A stretch of DNA of 64,000 bases, from NCBI RefSeq assembly GCF_032854445.1, contig NC_088301.1, positions 42,331,187-42,395,186 on the forward strand. The letters are read 5' to 3'. Position numbers and translations under genes: made by a program. The stretch is from Liolophura sinensis. Its lineage: Eukaryota; Mollusca; Polyplacophora; Chitonida; Chitonidae. Shown in pieces: positions 1 to 12,310 of the stretch. Each line of letters opens with the position of its first letter. Position 1 is the first letter of the stretch. A model generated the notes under the pieces. It saw nothing but the letters and a program-made list of their open reading frames with translations, was not told the origin of the DNA and ran no database searches.

Positions 1-1561
1 ATCCTACACACCTTAACTGATACATTCACACTGTGATCCCAGATTGTATAAATCAGTTTGGACTCACGAACAACATTTGTCGCTGAAAGCAAGATTTTCA
101 GATCCTGGTGTCAAATGATCCGGAATACTGGTTACCCGCACACAAGCAACATTTGTTGCTCATTTTTGAGGATTCCACCAACAAAGGACTGTAACATAAT
201 ATGTCATGTGACTGAAACAGGGATCCATTTTGTCTCTACTAGCATTAAATTTCCATATATGGTGATTGGTTGATCTAAAGGACAACAATCTCACAAGATG
301 CAGCCCCCCCTCCCCCCCAACCCCCACCTTGTATTCCAAACTCAGGAATCCTTGTGGTAGTTTGTGAGGATTTTTTGTTGTCCAGATTAAGAAATCCGTT
401 ACTGACAACAAATATTGTCCCTGTGCACTGGGCTTTAGCATTCGTTTAGTCAATGTGTAGACTAAAATAATCAAGCCAAGGTATACCATATTCGACAAGC
501 ACAATGATTAAATGCATTTCAAAAAAAAAAAAAAAAAAGCAAATGGATGAAAAGTCTCGACATACAGGTACCTGCTTTTAATCACAGTTGCATGATTTGT
601 TAATAGCAGATTCTGGCAGTTGCGTTGTGATGTCTTCCAGATAGGAATAATGGATAACATGTGTGATCCCAGAATGCAGACCGAAGAAAACCCGGTTTGT
701 GTTATTTCTATAGATAACACCTTATCATAGTACTAACCTATATCTACAAGTAAATATACAAAACAACTACTTTGCTCCAGAAGTACATAAGCCCAGATGT
801 AAAAACCTGAACATCAAGTAACGCAGGACAGCAAAATGTCCCTCCTCTTTGCCTTTACAGAGAAAGAGACAAGCTAACATTTACTGCTAACACAAACAGT
901 AGGAAGAGGGAAATAAATGTGCTTAAATAGAACTTCAACAGTTTAAGATGAAAACCACACTCAGAGTATGACAACCTGACACAATAATCTATGCAATGTA
1001 CATTGTTCTCCAAATTATCTACCCAATAAATAAACAAATAACAGGGGGAGGGTGGGGGAAAACAATTTCAAATCACCACCCTGTTACTTTTTAGCCAGTG
1101 GGAAAGAAATGTTTGATAGGTTCACATGGTGATTTTCTTTGTACAAATGCTGATTTTCACTGTACAAAATGGGTCAACCATTTTCAATAGGTGTACTCTG
1201 ACAATGTGGTGTGAACTTCTTACAAATTAAGATACAAGATTTCATATAAACTCAAAATATACACCAAGCAAGTCTTCATTTATCAATTTTTCCTTTCCCA
1301 TTTTTATACACGTGTTGACTACATGAGATAATCAAAACAGACAAACAGAAATCAACGTTCATGGCATTTTCTGTAATTGTCAATAAACAAAAGGCATCAA
1401 TCTTTTCGGTGTAGTGTAGAAGAATTTGAATGTTAATTTTCAGATTAATTAGCTGCAGTTCAAGATGCTTTGTAACTGACTCGCTGATCAACAAGGGAAC
1501 GCCTACTAAATCTGTGAAAAGGAAGATCAAAATCCCCTGTCCAGCGACCTTTCGTGCCAGC
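1..1561 (-). other. Possible 3' untranslated region or gene flank
   Basis: No convincing exon is seen here. If the stop codon proposed at 1562-1564 on the minus strand is real, this AT-rich stretch would be the 3' untranslated part of that gene and would run off the window. I see no clear AATAAA signal on the minus strand. Notable sequence is a C-rich block at 304-325 (a G-quadruplex motif on the minus strand) and an A-run near 520-537. Confidence 0.2.
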
Positions 1562-1621
1562 TTATTCATAGCTTTGGTGATTTGGCCTCATGAAGCACTC
1601 TGCCATCATGTCTGCAGACGT
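1562..1621 (-). CDS. Candidate terminal coding exon of an unidentified minus-strand gene
   Basis: Read on the minus strand, a long pyrimidine-rich tract ending in TTTCACTGTCAG directly precedes this segment and makes a strong splice acceptor. In phase 0 the segment reads TSADMMAECFMRPNHQSYE and then stops with TAA. The nearest upstream candidate exon (3736-3817) ends in phase 0, so the two would join in frame. Another frame after the same acceptor (VCRHDGRVLHEAKSPKL, then stop) is also open, so the reading is not secure, and exons between 1.6 and 3.7 kb could have been missed. I do not recognise the sequence. This is inferred from splice signals and phase only. Confidence 0.33.
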   Translation of the reverse strand, partial: TSADMMAECFMRPNHQSYE

Positions 1622-3735
1622 CTGACAGTGAAATGGACACAAGGGGGCTGAAGGGGAAGACAATGCACATACTGAAAACCTGGTCTCTTCCTAGCTCTGT
1701 GAACAAAAATCAATACACAGGCAATTCCATAAACTTGCCCACAGTCTCCGATGAAGGCATGTACAATATCACATGACAATAGGATGTCCCAGCTGAAAAT
1801 GCCAAAATTTACCCAAGTTCTATGAAGCTCAAAACAATTTGCTATGTTAAAAATCCAGCCCACATGCTCCTCTTGCACAGGGCAGTTTGAAACACAATTA
1901 TCATTCATCTATAAAGATGTATTTCAATTTGAAGTATATGCTCTTTTATGTTTCGGGATATAGATTTTCACTTTTATGGAAAAAGCCACCCACAAGAGCC
2001 ACGGTCTTCCCAAGAACTAATTTAGAGGCTCTCACTAACTCAATGTCTTCTACGTAGGCAAACTGCTTTTATTACCTTTGTATTCCTTGCTGCCATTTGT
2101 AGATGTTAAATACATAAAAGCTAACTTGACTGCTACATATCTGTACACACCAATCTAACAAACACCAACAGATTATAACTCCATATATGTATGTAAATGT
2201 ACCTTGTAACTGGATGTTTCATGATGAATATACAAAATAATATGCTTTAAAATTAATGCATGCTTCCAAATACCTACACATGAGTATTAAGACACTGACA
2301 TTACACATTTAACAGATTTACAGACAGTTCAGGCACAACATAACTAAACAACTTATATTTTGCTAAGAATAACTAATATACAAGCTAATAGACATACACA
2401 TAAGAGGTTTTACCCACCAGTGAAAACTTCAATGCAGTACGTCCCATGTAAAACAACCATGTTTCTTCCCACACAAAATCAATAGGACTTCATCTGTTCC
2501 AGGCCAAGGGGTTTTCAAGCTCATGTTATCTGTTTTTAATTCTGGTAATACTAGCATTTCAGGAAGTACACTGACATCACAATTATTCCCTATGACTTAC
2601 TGATGACATTATTTTGCTTTTTTCGGTTTGTGCTTTACATGCTTTCAGCAATTACATGTTTGAGGTATGGAAAGCTACTCATCATAGGCCTATGTGATCA
2701 GAATCTAAACAACACCATATACAAGGCATTTAGTGTATGTGTAAATTTCAGCATATCTGTACAAGTATCTCAGGCCATGAGCAATTAAATACATTTCCCT
2801 CCATCAACCCATGACATCTGGTAACCATGTTGACTATGTCAAACCTTATAAATTGATTTATCATGCTCATCACTTAATTTAAGTCTGATGGCAGTCTTGT
2901 GACAGATAACACTAAAGCATAAAACTGCCGAATCATTTATTAACTCTGTGACAGTCGGGGAGGAGGTATCCTCAGTTGGTTCCATCCTCATATGTTTGTG
3001 TTATGACATAATTAGGGTCTGTGGCTACATGAACTCCACAGCCATGGCAGTATTGCAATGTGGGAGAGAATCACAATATAGTACAATTGGTACAGTACAA
3101 ATCCATGTGTATCATACAACATAGAAAAACAGGGAGTACACACTCTTCAGAAGAGCTTACCAATGGAACCACAATTATTCATGCTCCTTTTTTCCTTTTT
3201 GTTCCTCAACACCAAACCCTCAAAACCAAACACTTATGAAATTTGCTCCACTGGTCTAGGGAAATTAAATACAACTGCTCATCCACATGTGTAGTGTCTT
3301 TGGAGGAAACAGTTATGCATAATTCAGCCAAATGGCAGCACATACTGTAATTAATGCGAAGAATCCTGTTTTTACTGCGAACAGTTGAAGGATGGATCAA
3401 GAAGTTGATACCAATCAGCAAGGTTATTCACTGGCTGACCAAAGCAAATACAAACCATGGTGGAGTCAGTTGAGCATGTTGTTTAGTATAAATTGCTTTC
3501 ATGCATCTAGAAGCCTTGACTAGATGGCCATCAGTCATATTTAGCCTAGATCACACAGTAAAGAATTATATGAGAGACAAATGTACTAATATACAATTAC
3601 AACAAATATAACACATCTGAATTTTAATCAACTGCAAACCCAAAGCTTTGTAATCTGCAATTTGTAAAAGACATTACACACGCATGTTGCCAACATCTAA
3701 GGATGACTCAAATTCAAATTGTTACTGTGATTTAC

Positions 3736-3817
3736 CTCCTGAACTTTTTGATAATATCCCACAGTATCCTCCCTGCCAAGGTCAATGTCCTTTACTTCTG
3801 AGAAAAATCCTCTCAAT
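3736..3817 (-). CDS. Candidate internal coding exon (LRGFFSEVKDIDLGRED...)
   Basis: On the minus strand the exon is flanked by a pyrimidine-rich acceptor (CCTCTCTGTATCAG) and a good donor (GAG|GTAAAT). It is 82 nt: one base completing a codon, then 27 codons reading LRGFFSEVKDIDLGREDT followed by VGYYQKVQE. The composition is balanced, with alternating charged and hydrophobic residues, unlike the Lys/Ile/Asn/Phe-rich frames of the surrounding AT-rich DNA. The starting phase matches the ends of the exons at 4843-4887 and 6584-6649. It ends in phase 0. I do not recognise the family. A short helical, coiled-coil or adaptor-type region is possible, but that is only an impression. It is the best single exon call in the window. 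Confidence 0.55.
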
Positions 3818-4842
3818 CTGATACAGAGAGGCAATGATCATATAGTACATAGAATGATTTAGGTAAGAGACTCTGACATATAAAATGTGACATGCAAAAA
3901 GACTTGTCATTGCATGGATTCATTCATTCAAACTCAGAAATGATCCCAGAGAATACGCAGGTGACATCTTGAAACATTATACCCATTACCAACATAGCAG
4001 TCAGGAGTGGGGTTGGTACACGTATATCATTACATTCAAATGGCTCCATGACGCAAATTGACTGAGGAAGTCATGACTGATAAGAAGAGCGACAGTCCCC
4101 AATGTGTCATAAATCAATGTACTGAAACAACGTGCCATCCTACCACCAGGTGCACGAAGGGAAAAACTGATGATTAAATGCAGTCATCACATGACTCCCA
4201 AAATGCCAAACTAGAATCCATAAAGGAATCATGTCATAGTCAACATAATGAACGGCCCCAGAAAATGGATTATTCAATTTGCTGTATTTTTGACAAAAAC
4301 ATACAACATATGATTTAATGTAGTGCAAAGTAAAGTTCCAATGAAACTTATTTGTGAATGCATATGCAGTTCATCCAAGACAGACCATATACACGTTTGT
4401 CAACAATTCACTATTAAATTTGTAGTATTTAGAGATACTTTTTAGGACATAGTATAAAAATACAAAAACATGGTAAATGAAGTGGTTTGCTTCCATATAC
4501 AGGAGTATGTACATGTAAATTGTTACATGGAGGAAACTTGTGCATAAATCAATGTAGCTGTGGCCCTTTCATGTCAACTGAGAAAATGTTACTCATAATA
4601 ACTTACAAATTTTGTGAATTTTCACCTCCTGACAATGATCCAACTGTGAAGTTATATACACATCCAGATACACTGACCAGCTTTAGTACCAGTTTCAGAA
4701 ACCTCAAACTTGCATGTATCTGTAGTACATGTGGATCTCCATTATACTAAACTGCAGACCAGACTAGTCCAATACACGTACATGTACATTGTGCAGCATG
4801 ACTGAACCATGTGGGACAATGGAGTTGGTTTTTACCTCTCAC

Positions 4843-4887
4843 GGTTCACTGGCTTTGATGAAGCCCTCTAACCATTTGTAAAGACTA
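4843..4887 (-). CDS. Candidate internal coding exon (SLYKWLEGFIKASEP)
   Basis: This 45-nt minus-strand segment reads SLYKWLEGFIKASE plus a split codon. The donor is close to ideal (AACC|GTGAGA); the acceptor (TCTTGAAGTAG) is weaker. It takes one base from the previous exon's split codon and leaves two, the same phase class as 6584-6649 and 3736-3817, so skipping or including it would keep the frame. A stop codon follows within the donor region, so the open frame ends where the exon ends. An alternative donor 8 nt downstream (GAGAG|GTAAAA) lies beyond the in-frame stop. Function is unknown. Confidence 0.48.
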
Positions 4888-5173
4888 CTACTTCAAGACA
4901 GTCAATGGATCGCTCCCATGCAGCATTTAAAGCTCAGTGCCTTCAGACAGCTCTTAAATATAGACACCCTGTTCAATAATACATAATGCAAAGTTGCCTT
5001 TCAATTGGGCTCACTGATGTTAGTTTTCAATTTGCCCATTGATTATTCAAAGATATGTTTAAGTTGTTATAAATAAACAATGACAACGACAACCTGAATG
5101 AATAATGTGATAGTATACATAGGCATGACCCAAGGGACACTGGATCTGTCTTAGACATACCAGTAGCTCTCAC

Positions 5174-5209
5174 CAGTTGTCCAAGGTGCTTAATGTGTTT
5201 GCCCCAGAT
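5174..5209 (-). CDS. Candidate 36-nt microexon
   Basis: A short minus-strand segment lies between an acceptor (GAGAATATTTAG) and a strong donor (CTG|GTGAGA). All 36 nt are open in two useful frames. Phase 0 gives IWGKHIKHLGQL. The 1-in, 2-out phase that matches its neighbours gives SGANTLSTLDN plus a split codon. Being a multiple of three, it could be included or skipped without a frameshift. Such a short exon can arise by chance, so this rests on its splice sites and position within the chain. Confidence 0.27.
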
Positions 5210-5884
5210 CTAAATATTCTCATTTAAATCACAAAAAGCAGCAAATAGTTTACATCTTTTCTCATAACTGGAGCAGGTGTATAAAAGAATATCTTCAAAA
5301 AGACATGAAAAGGTAGCAGTAAAACACTCCTAAAAAGAGGGCTCAACATGTATATCTTTGCTGGGCAACCATGGGGACATGTAAACTTGGCTACATTTTA
5401 TCAGCCATGAGTAAAACTGTATCAAAATGAAATATATCTATTCATGTCGTACAAAAGTAAAGATTCGTCCAAGAAAGAAAAAAACCTAAACATCATTCTG
5501 GATCTGAAAAAGTTCTCCTCAACCAAATCAAATTCAGATGCATCTTGTGGACCAGATTTTTTCTAATTCAATGTCAGATCTTACACCAAACCCTTTAATG
5601 GTGCTTTTTAACTGAATCTAGATGAAAAATTTGAATATGCAAAAATTTCTTGCTGTCTGAATATGCAGAACCTAAAATGCAACAATTCACTATCACTTCA
5701 ATGACAGTATTCATGAATAAAATTAGCAGCTAATAATCAAGCAGTTACCCTTCTGACTTAACCAGTATAATACATGCATATGCACAAAGCAGTATTATGT
5801 ATTGTGTGCAAAATATGCGCCTAAATATGCACAGTATATATTGTTTTCTCTTTATGTCAAGGTTTCCTTAACTCAAAGCAATTT

Positions 5885-6188
5885 ACATGTATACTGATTT
5901 ATTTATTTATTTATTTCTTTATTTGATTGATGTTTTACACCGTACTCAAGAATATTTCATTTACACGATGGCGGCCAGCATTATGGCCAGCAACCGGGCA
6001 GAGCCCAAGGGAAACCCACGAATATCCACTTACAGCCTCTCCCACTTACAGCCCGAGACGAAGCGAGCAAGAGCTGGACTTGAACTCATAGCGACCGCAT
6101 TGGTGAGCGGCCTGAGGGTCATTACGCTGTGCTACCGCACTAACCAAACGAGCCACGGAGGTTCCCTACACATGTACATGTATACTGA
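5885..6188 (-). mobile_element. Near full-length tRNA-derived SINE (family A) with target-site duplications
   Basis: Read on the minus strand, the element starts near 6165 with a tRNA-like head. It has an A-box-like CCGTGGCTCGTTTGG and a B-box-like GAGTTCAAGTCC (complement near 6080). The body follows (complement of ACCGGGCAGAGCCCAAGGG and GATGGCGGCCAGCATTATG), and the element ends in an AATA-type tail at 5898-5930. The 13-bp sequence ACATGTATACTGA flanks it at 5885-5897 and 6176-6188, a clean target-site duplication that marks LINE-mediated insertion. Internal Pol III promoter boxes are typical of tRNA SINEs. The open frame across it is incidental. Confidence 0.88.
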
Positions 6189-6583
6189 GCATGAGAAACA
6201 AAAAATATGGACGGGCAGCGATTCTAAACCTGGTGACCAATAGCATCGAAGGTTGATATTTTCACCTAAATCATGCATCACCTGTTCCCTTAACTGTATC
6301 GACAGCAAGTACTATAATTAGAGCTGTGAAAGGCCCAAAACTGCCAGGCAGTGACAAGTCATATACACATCTTCATAAAGAGGTGATATTTAACAAAAAA
6401 TCTTAGAAATTGTTCTAAAGCATCATAAATTGTAGTCCAGAGGCATAATTTTCCTTGCACATCTTGATGGGGTGGTTGTGATCGAATTAGCTAAAAATGT
6501 AAAAGCAATCTGAAAATCATTGGTGGTAAAACAGTGACAAAAAAACATTATGGACTACGGCAGTGACAAGACAGATAGCATAC
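6189..6583. other. Intron-like sequence, nothing specific seen
   Basis: AT-rich, CpG-poor sequence between SINE A and the exon candidate at 6584-6649. No repeat, RNA gene or exon signal stood out. Confidence 0.3.
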
Positions 6584-6649
6584 CTGACCTCCATATCCTC
6601 GCACATATTTTGAGCGGACAAAATATAATCCCTAAACATCGAGATATGC
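6584..6649 (-). CDS. Candidate internal coding exon (HISMFRDYILSAQNMCEDM...)
   Basis: On the minus strand, 66 nt lie between an acceptor (CCATTGTTCATTGATAG) and a good donor (GTCAG|GTATGC). It takes one base from a split codon, reads HISMFRDYILSAQNMCEDM then EV, and leaves two bases (AG). That phase fits the next candidate exons at 4843-4887 and 3736-3817. The segment keeps a charged and amphipathic composition and has a higher CpG content than its surroundings. The previous exon should end in phase 2, and I could not place it. Helical adaptor-type protein is the only impression; I do not recognise a family. Confidence 0.5.
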
Positions 6650-8978
6650 CTATCAATGAACAATGGTAGGTGAATAAAAGTACCTCCAAGTTCTAGGTGA
6701 ATAAGTTCCAATTATATGTAAGAAAACATGAGAAAAACATTTTATCACAAAAACGGGCATAGCTTTGTAAAGTTGGGATCCATCTTCAATTTGCTTTTGA
6801 GCCAGTGGTAGGTGCTTCTCAAGCTGAAATGCTCTAAGTTAAGCAGATATACAGATATAGTATTGCACCTTCAGTTCGAAAGCTTTAAATGAAGAAGTTC
6901 TGTAGTTATAGTGTTAATACTGAAAAGTTTACTAACGAACAGAAAATGCCATGCCATAACACGACTAGTCTCAAACGACAGGCATTATGCTTACGTGAAT
7001 GAAGGACTACAATAGATGACATGTTTTACTTGCTGTTTTATGGCACTGTTAATTTTAGACACATATGTAAAGATACATGCATTACACTCTAAAATTAACT
7101 AATACTTTGATGATGTGTTAATAAAAGATGTTTGATGCTAGGGAACAACAGGCCAACAGGCTAATTCCATTTCGACGCGCTCATGGCTGATCATGCATTA
7201 TTAATACCAGGTATCTGCTGATGAACCCGTAGCTTTTGTATCAGTGTCAAAGGGAGACAATTTGATTTAAGTGGAATTTTTATATAAACTCAGTTAATGA
7301 ACCTGAGCAGAATGAGTGTTAAGAATCATAAGACAGACCAGCTAGCAGCTCTTTTCATGGTAAAATACATAAATTTCAAAACACAAATGCATCTATTTGG
7401 AGATATTGTCACTAGGTCAAATGAAATCGGATGATGATGAGCCATTTCCCTTGTCACAGCCAATTAAGGTCTGGTCAGCTGAAAATGTCTGAAGACCTAG
7501 AAAAGTCGATATTAAGTTTTCTTTGCCATAAATAGCTTTGAGGATCTAAAATTACAAATTTTTTAGTAACTTGAAGCCATCTAAAATCCTAATCCTTTTT
7601 TCTTTCCTATAAATTTCAAAATCTTCAATCTTCCAATTGTACCTCTTCTAGAAAACTTTAGGAAATAGCCTACAAATACATTATGTATACTTAATCTACT
7701 GCCACAAAATTATGACTAAAATAGAACACAATCATTTTACATCTCACAGAAGTTGATCAACTGATGTCAGCCTTTCAGTTGACCTACAGTTGATATCGAG
7801 TTGTGACTTGATTTCCACATCCCAATAACATTTTTTATTTTTTTTTCATTTTACTTGTCAGACGCATTATACATTTACTCAGATTGGATAAATTGTTTGA
7901 CGGGCTATACAAATCAGTAGCCTACTCAGTTACTCGTGAAGCTAACAGCTTAGGGAGTATTTTAGGCATCAGCATATGTCTTCTGCTTGAAATCAATTGA
8001 CACTTAAACTTTCTGAAATGTCTCAAATATCAGTCTAAAATTTCCTTCCAAGACAGGAAAAAAAAAAAAGGTGAAATAACTTTGTCGAGACCCACCAACC
8101 AAATGCAGTCAGAGAATTTCAAAATATCCAATATCTAATAAAGTCCTGTAAAATATTTACGTAAACATAAAAGTTTCAAACTTAACCTTAACCACAGTGA
8201 AGTAGAGAAATGATGCACAGTCACGGGTCATGGAAGTTTCACCATTTTATTTCATTTAATCAATATGACAGAAAATGATCAAAGTCCATCCGACTTCCAA
8301 GCATCAAGATTGTACCAAGGGTAGCAAATGCATGTGGTTTAAGAAAAGAAAGAATTTAAAAGAAGGCCCACTGCAGGATATATGGCCACTTTAACCACTA
8401 AGGTGACCTACCCACCAAATATTTTGGTGGTGTGCATCAGTGAGGCTTTGAACTCGGATCATACAGATTTGCTAAGAAGAAACAACTTCCTGTTGTTTGA
8501 TCAGCGGGCAAATGGCCATGCTGGTTCATGTACTTAAGTAAGGAGGCCCACATAAGTAAAATTGCTGTTTTAAGACCTCAAAAATGTCAGGATTGACCCA
8601 CTGTGGTTATAGGGAGATACAGTTTTGTGTTCTTTGTTCCCCAAATAATTTATAAAAAGCCCAACTATTTAAAACATGGCTTACATGTTGAATAGCACAC
8701 TGGTTGAGAGTGGATCTGAAATATAGTTTCTATTTAGTTTCTATTATCTATAGGTGTAAAAATATGTAACACCCTTATAGAAGAATATTCACACTAGAGC
8801 TGTTCTAACAAGCCACTATGTCTACTTTACATTAAAACATTAAGGATGGCATCACCTCTCATGTTTATAGCCCTGCTGAAACACGCTCCACACATGACTG
8901 TTGGTCCGATAAAAAAACAAAACACTCTCAGACGTAATCAATAGATGTAATTACAGACAATTTAGCCGTCATACTCAC
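6650..8978. other. Intron-like sequence with no firm feature
   Basis: AT-rich and CpG-poor. Open minus-strand pieces near 7430-7490 have an acceptor-like end but no convincing donor. No dispersed repeat could be assigned. Confidence 0.3.
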
Positions 8979-9029
8979 AGATCTCTGTGCTGGAATCCTC
9001 TCTTGTGAAGAAGTCGAAGGAGACTGAGC
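8979..9029 (-). CDS. Candidate coding exon, Ser-rich linker (AQSPSTSSQERIPAQRS)
   Basis: A minus-strand segment of 51 nt ends at an excellent donor (ATCT|GTGAGT) and follows an acceptor-like GTCAGCATGCAG. In phase 0 it gives 17 codons, AQSPSTSSQERIPAQRS, with the look of a disordered linker. A second open frame (GSVSFDFFTREDSSTEI, split codons at both ends) is equally protein-like, so the frame is undecided. The candidate exon at 10580-10662 can end in phase 0 and would join the first reading. Function is unknown. Confidence 0.36.
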
Positions 9030-9678
9030 CTGCATGCTGACCAATGAATTATTAACATGTTACCTAACCTTCCAGAGAGAAAGGAAGTTGTTGTTGTATT
9101 CACTATGTTCTTGCAGATACCCTGATTTACCCATCTTTCCTGTGTTTCTTCACACAGCAAGACAGAGATCTGCATTAGGTGGCTATATGTTGTCAGCAGT
9201 TGTCAAAGGGTTCATCAAGATTACCTGCATAGCACAGTTCTCTCTATTACGTCATGGGCAGGTCACAGCAGATGCATGGCTTTGCGCTACCATGACCATG
9301 CCTGAACACAGTTATTGGTCGGACAGACAGAGTTGTTTATCATGGGTCAGGCAGGCCAAACACACGTCAGCATTACAGATCTTGACACAGCACCAACTTT
9401 CCAGAGGTAAAGTGTAGATCTCAGTATATCTGATTCTTCCTGAACACCACCTATCAATTAGCAGTTGATGAACTTGCCAAATTTCTGCAGCAACTAAATG
9501 AATCATTACACTGGACATAGCTGCAGCAGTGATAAGAGCTATTCTAATAACTTGAACAGTAAATATTGCTTTCCGTCATTACACTACATGTCCAAGTATG
9601 AACAACTTTGTAAGTGCATGGTCCTTGCACACAACATTATTTAAAGCCGTGTCTAAAAGTCACAAGCACACTAGGTAC
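9030..9678. other. Intron-like stretch with one ambiguous minus-strand open frame
   Basis: Around 9430-9580 the minus strand is open for about 85 codons with an Ala/Ile/Val-rich hydrophobic part (IALITAAAMSSVMIHLVAAE). I could not pair it with good splice sites, so it is not called as an exon. Confidence 0.2.
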
Positions 9679-9857
9679 CAGAAGACCTGTATTTATTTAT
9701 TTGATTGGTGTTTTACGCTGTTCTCAACAATATTTCACTTATACGATGGCGGCCAGCATTATGGTGGGTGGAAACCGGGCAGAGCCCGGGGGAAACCCAT
9801 GACAATTCACATGTTACTAGAAGGCCCTCCCACTTACAGCCGGCAGAAGACCTGTAT
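9679..9857 (-). mobile_element. 5'-truncated SINE (family A) with target-site duplications
   Basis: This has the AATA-type tail and about 150 bp of the body seen at 5898-6165 (shared GGTGTTTTACGC, GGCGGCCAGCATTATGG and ACCGGGCAGAGCCC) but lacks the tRNA head. CAGAAGACCTGTAT flanks it at 9679-9692 and 9844-9857, a 14-bp target-site duplication. The copy was therefore truncated during reverse transcription, not by later deletion. Confidence 0.87.
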
Positions 9858-10579
9858 GGAACATGGCCAAGACAGATCGAGGTGGTGAAAATTCAGTTTA
9901 TCATGTCATGGTGCGTACAGAGAGATCAAGGCCAGAAATAAGCCAGAAATGGAGTTTGCAGTGTTTGATGAAATGTCTCCTGTCAAGGACTGTGACATGA
10001 TGTACAGGCAGTGATGCTGATGTCTTAACCTGCAATGGCACATGTAGTCAAACAGAGATACCTTATTATATATTAAACAAAGCAATTCTAGAAAACACAT
10101 GAAATATTTGCAACTTTCCAGAGAAAGAGGCTTGGGAGATGGCTAGAAACAGTAGTGTCAGCATGGATCAATAAATGAAAGGTTACATCAATTCCAGGCA
10201 GTGCAAGTGCTGTTATGTATAACAAAACAGAATGCCAGGCTAGCACACCCTCCTACATGTATGTTTCACACTACCTTACTGAAGCAAGTGGAGTGCTCAG
10301 AAGGCATACTTGGACAGCCCCCACAAGTAAAGAACCACAATATAAGATGCAGGAGAAATTGCATATCTTCACTAAACATGTCAATTTCCTCCCAGATAAC
10401 CTGATAGCATCGGGTAGAATTGAGGGAAGACAAATGGCATCTGGAATTTGCCACAAGCAATGTCTTGACCCTCCTTTATACAAGCTTGATGAGACCATTA
10501 TAATTGCAAATCTACATACATCAAATTTATAAGAATATGTTGTAACATGATTTTACTGCCCCTTCCTCTGTGTCCTTAC

Positions 10580-10662
10580 TCCGACGATATATCTCCCTTT
10601 GCTTTCTTGAACACACACACCAACATTTTCTTTCACAAGGATAGAAAAGATCTGATGGTAAT
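10580..10662 (-). CDS. Candidate internal coding exon
   Basis: On the minus strand, 83 nt run from an acceptor (GCAATATTTCTAG) to a good donor (CGGA|GTAAGG). Two frames are open throughout. One takes two bases and ends in phase 0, reading YHQIFSILVKENVGVCVQES then KGRYIVG. The other, LPSDLFYPCERKCWCVCSRK then QREIYRR, takes one base and leaves one. The first is more protein-like and joins the phase-0 reading of the exon at 8979-9029. I do not recognise either. Confidence 0.38.
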
Positions 10663-12310
10663 CTAGAAATATTGCAAGGAGCTATACTCTAACAACGATT
10701 TCCATGAAAACCCCCAAAATTCATGTATGTTATATACAGTGCTTCATTTATTTTCCAACAAAAATAATGAAACCACAAAATCAATTTATTCGCTTAATTG
10801 GGATTTTTTGTTCTCAAACATACTTCTCACGGACGCGAGCAGTCAACTGTTTAGATGAAGGAAACAAAGGGATTCACCCATTTCACCAGCAGATTGAACT
10901 CAGTATGCATGCAAGAAGGCATGTGATCCTCTGGAGGCAAGGAAATAAAAGTAAAATATGGTCTAACCCAGGCTATTTATGAAAAACGTCAGCTTTTGTT
11001 GTCCCAGGGATGAAAAACTTCGTCAAACCAACTGAATGCTGAAGCTCTTTTCAGATCATTATCTAAACTATTTTAGCCAAACACCCCTATTAAAATAAGT
11101 CTGGCTGTGATACATCAACAATTGCAATATTCAAAGTTGTAATGTTAGATGACAACACTGTCAAACAGGCAGTTGAAACCTGAATGTTTGTAACGATGGT
11201 GTTCTTTGATAATATTATTATTTGTATGAGCAACGTTAGAAAGACATGTGCATCCTAAATTTATTCCGCAATTCAAAGATTTTTCTGCTTGTTCACTTAT
11301 AATTCATTAACAAATATTAACATAAGGGCCATGGCTGTGTCCACAGAGACCTTAGCTTGAAGTCATGTTCGGTAAAATTGACCATCTCATATTGGATAAC
11401 CATTTTCCCACATATCTGGTTACATGTCCATGGTTAATACCAGATTCTTTCTCTCTGTTGTACGTTACATTTACATATGCACATGTATCTTTCACTGAGG
11501 CATGCGGACTCCAGTACATACACAGTTAGTTGTTACAGCTGGACGCATGGCACATAGGCTGAGACTTCTGTGAGGAGATTCATTACTTCCCAAGAGACCA
11601 TCAATGTGGTCACACAGCCTGGTTAACAAATTTATCACCAAGAAAAGCTATCCAGGAAACTCAGTTTTAATGATAGTAATCTTCGTGCTTTTTTCTGATA
11701 TGCAAGTTGCATATTCACAAGTTCAGTGGCATCTACGTGTAGTTTGAGCTGTACGTCAAATTACGTGCACCTGTATTTCGGTAGAGCAAATGAGATGAGC
11801 CAACTCCAAATATGTTTTCTTTTATTATAAAGTCTGATAAAGTGCTTTGTATTGTTATGCTTATACTGGCATAGACCATGATGATAAACATGCAATGATA
11901 TTTCTTGCCACAAGTATGTCCTTACAACAAATAACGCTATGATCATGCAATGTCGCTCCATGAGTTTTAGACACAATGTGTGACTGAATGAACAAAATGC
12001 CAGGCAGGGCAAGTATTGAATTTGTCACACAGATAGTTACACATGCTTGATTCTAATAAAGATCACACAAAGTCTTGAATCTGTGGTTATACTGCTACAT
12101 AGTCCTTGAAGACTCAAAGGCCAATCATAAGCCTAGAATTTTGGCTAAATGAAGATAAATATATGGAAATTTTGTCTGGAGAGTAACAGACTTCCCTTAT
12201 GCATCAAGCCAGAGAGCAAAGTACATGTAAGAGCTCTGACATGCCTAAGGTATAAACAGGGGTAATATTTCTGCAACAAGGACCACAGGTATGAACAGCT
12301 GATTACTCAG
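10663..12310. other. Intron-like sequence, no firm feature
   Basis: AT-rich with scattered short open frames typical of chance. Nothing could be assigned to a gene or repeat. Confidence 0.3.

Noticed and set aside
1606-1908. 100-codon minus-strand frame overlapping the proposed last exon
   Set aside because: Different frame from the exon reading; composition is rich in Cys, Phe, Ile and Val with no family features, and no acceptor at its start.
6070-6165. Functional tRNA gene
   Set aside because: The B-box and A-box are in a SINE with body, tail and target-site duplications; the cloverleaf is not intact.
8365-8475. tRNA-like SINE head
   Set aside because: The box-like motifs are in the wrong order for a Pol III promoter on either strand.
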